From Deltaproteobacteria bacterium (GTDB taxonomy: Bacteria; Desulfobacterota; Desulfovibrionia; Desulfovibrionales; Desulfovibrionaceae): a DNA stretch of 6,066 bases. The stretch's first letter is position 1. The number at the start of each line of letters is the position of its first letter. Position numbers and translations under genes: made by a program. Where the stretch lies: NCBI GenBank assembly GCA_031280335.1, contig JAITGZ010000093.1:1-6066 (forward strand), given 5' to 3'. Of the stretch, positions 5,757 through 6,066 are shown one piece after another. Under the pieces are notes generated by a model. The model searched no databases and was not told the DNA's origin. It saw only the letters and a list, made by a program, of their open reading frames with translations.

Positions 5757-5829
5757 ACCCTAAAAGGACAGGGCGGGTAACCGTCTAGTTCATTGAAGAC
5801 TTCATCGTGCAAGATGAAGTCTTTTTTTT
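5757..5829 (+). ncRNA. Predicted ~73-nt small RNA, candidate antisense regulator of the initiator gene
   Basis: A promoter with ideal spacing and a strong terminator bracket about 73 bases with no useful reading frame. The 5' end carries CCCUAAAAG (5758-5766), a perfect 9-base complement of the ribosome-binding region of the gene starting at 5663, extendable by one G-U pair. A small hairpin follows: GGCGG (5772-5776), GUAA tetraloop of the GNRA type, CCGUC (5781-5785). The terminator hairpin closes the molecule. If the leftward operon promoter lies to the right of 5830, the whole RNA is also antisense to the operon leader, as copy-control RNAs of plasmids are. Ends are estimated; no family was recognised. 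Confidence 0.5.
5796..5829 (+). terminator. Rho-independent terminator (rightward)
   Basis: AAGACTTCATC (5796-5806) pairs perfectly with GATGAAGTCTT (5813-5823) around a 6-base loop. The T8 run occupies 5822-5829 and overlaps the end of the stem. There is no T-run on the other side, so it acts for rightward transcripts only. Confidence 0.85.
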
Positions 5830-6066
5830 CCGGCGCTAGCTCATATGTTTGTTTGCCTCCACAGCAAATCGTTATGTAAAATGCCTGCCCCAGCCGAAAT
5901 TTCTATTTTACACTCCAAAAAAGAGTGAAATATGGACAGAATAAGCGAATTCACAGCCCAATATGGCCTTTAAATTGTAAAACATTGATTCATCCACACT
6001 ATCCATTACTGTTCCTATATTCCAAGCTTATAAAGGTTTTGATGTATTGCTCCTTACAGTAAGCCA
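5830..6066. other. AT-richer region without a convincing gene
   Basis: I see no supported gene here. A 32-codon minus-strand frame (ATG 6006 to TAA 5908, with AGGA 6 bases before the ATG) and plus-strand frames of 27 and 13 codons are present but have no recognisable features. An inverted repeat CACTC-N7-GAGTG lies at 5911-5927. The leftward operon promoter may be here: TAAAAT on the minus strand (5910-5905) is a good -10 without a good -35, and TTTGCT, 17 bases, TATGAG further down is weak. Base composition is clearly lower in GC than the genes to the left. Confidence 0.45.

Noticed and set aside
5908..6006. Minus-strand 32-codon frame with AGGA before its ATG
   Set aside because: Too short, no recognisable domain or partner, and within AT-rich DNA where such frames arise by chance. 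Recorded in the region entry only.

Overview
This window looks like the replication/transfer junction of a conjugative plasmid or integrative conjugative element from a moderately GC-rich Gram-negative bacterium. Every protein gene I can support lies on the minus strand. A winged-helix replication gene with a Ser-Pro-Asp-rich repeat linker, followed by a protein with a W..G.FVP..NWL motif, resembles replication proteins I associate with Desulfovibrio/Bilophila-type deltaproteobacteria. That host assignment is an inference, not a measurement.

Read along the minus strand from right to left. Bases 6066-5830 are AT-richer with no convincing gene. Bases 5830-5664 are a dense regulatory segment: a good sigma70-type promoter pointing rightward, a short predicted RNA ending in an 11-bp terminator hairpin plus T8, a perfect 17-bp palindrome over that promoter's -35 box, and a terminator-like hairpin on the opposite strand. 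Then come a winged-helix replication-initiator-like gene (5663-4959), an overlapping gene in the -1 frame that looks like the C-terminal half of the same kind of protein (5043-4447), a TraM-like tail-anchored protein (4450-3998), and the type IV secretion genes trbB (VirB11 ATPase, 3996-3046), trbC (pilin, 3056-2742), trbD (VirB3-like, 2742-2449) and trbE (VirB4 ATPase, 2444 to beyond base 1).

The seven reading frames overlap or are 1-4 bases apart (TGATG, ATGA and TGAAATG junctions), so they form one probable operon. The replication protein is made from the same message as the mating-pair-formation machinery. TrbB and TrbE would power the channel, TrbC form the pilus, TrbD anchor TrbE at the inner membrane, and the replication proteins start copying of the element.

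Three things deserve a second look. (1) The predicted small RNA is antisense to the region upstream of the replication gene, and its 5' end carries a 9-base perfect complement of that gene's ribosome-binding site. (2) The linker of the initiator-like gene contains 16-bp dyad repeats phased at 36 and 60 bp beside an AT-rich tract, an arrangement like the lambda origin inside gene O. (3) The two replication frames meet at two C7 tracts that form -1 slippery heptamers. A single slip would give one 405-residue protein.
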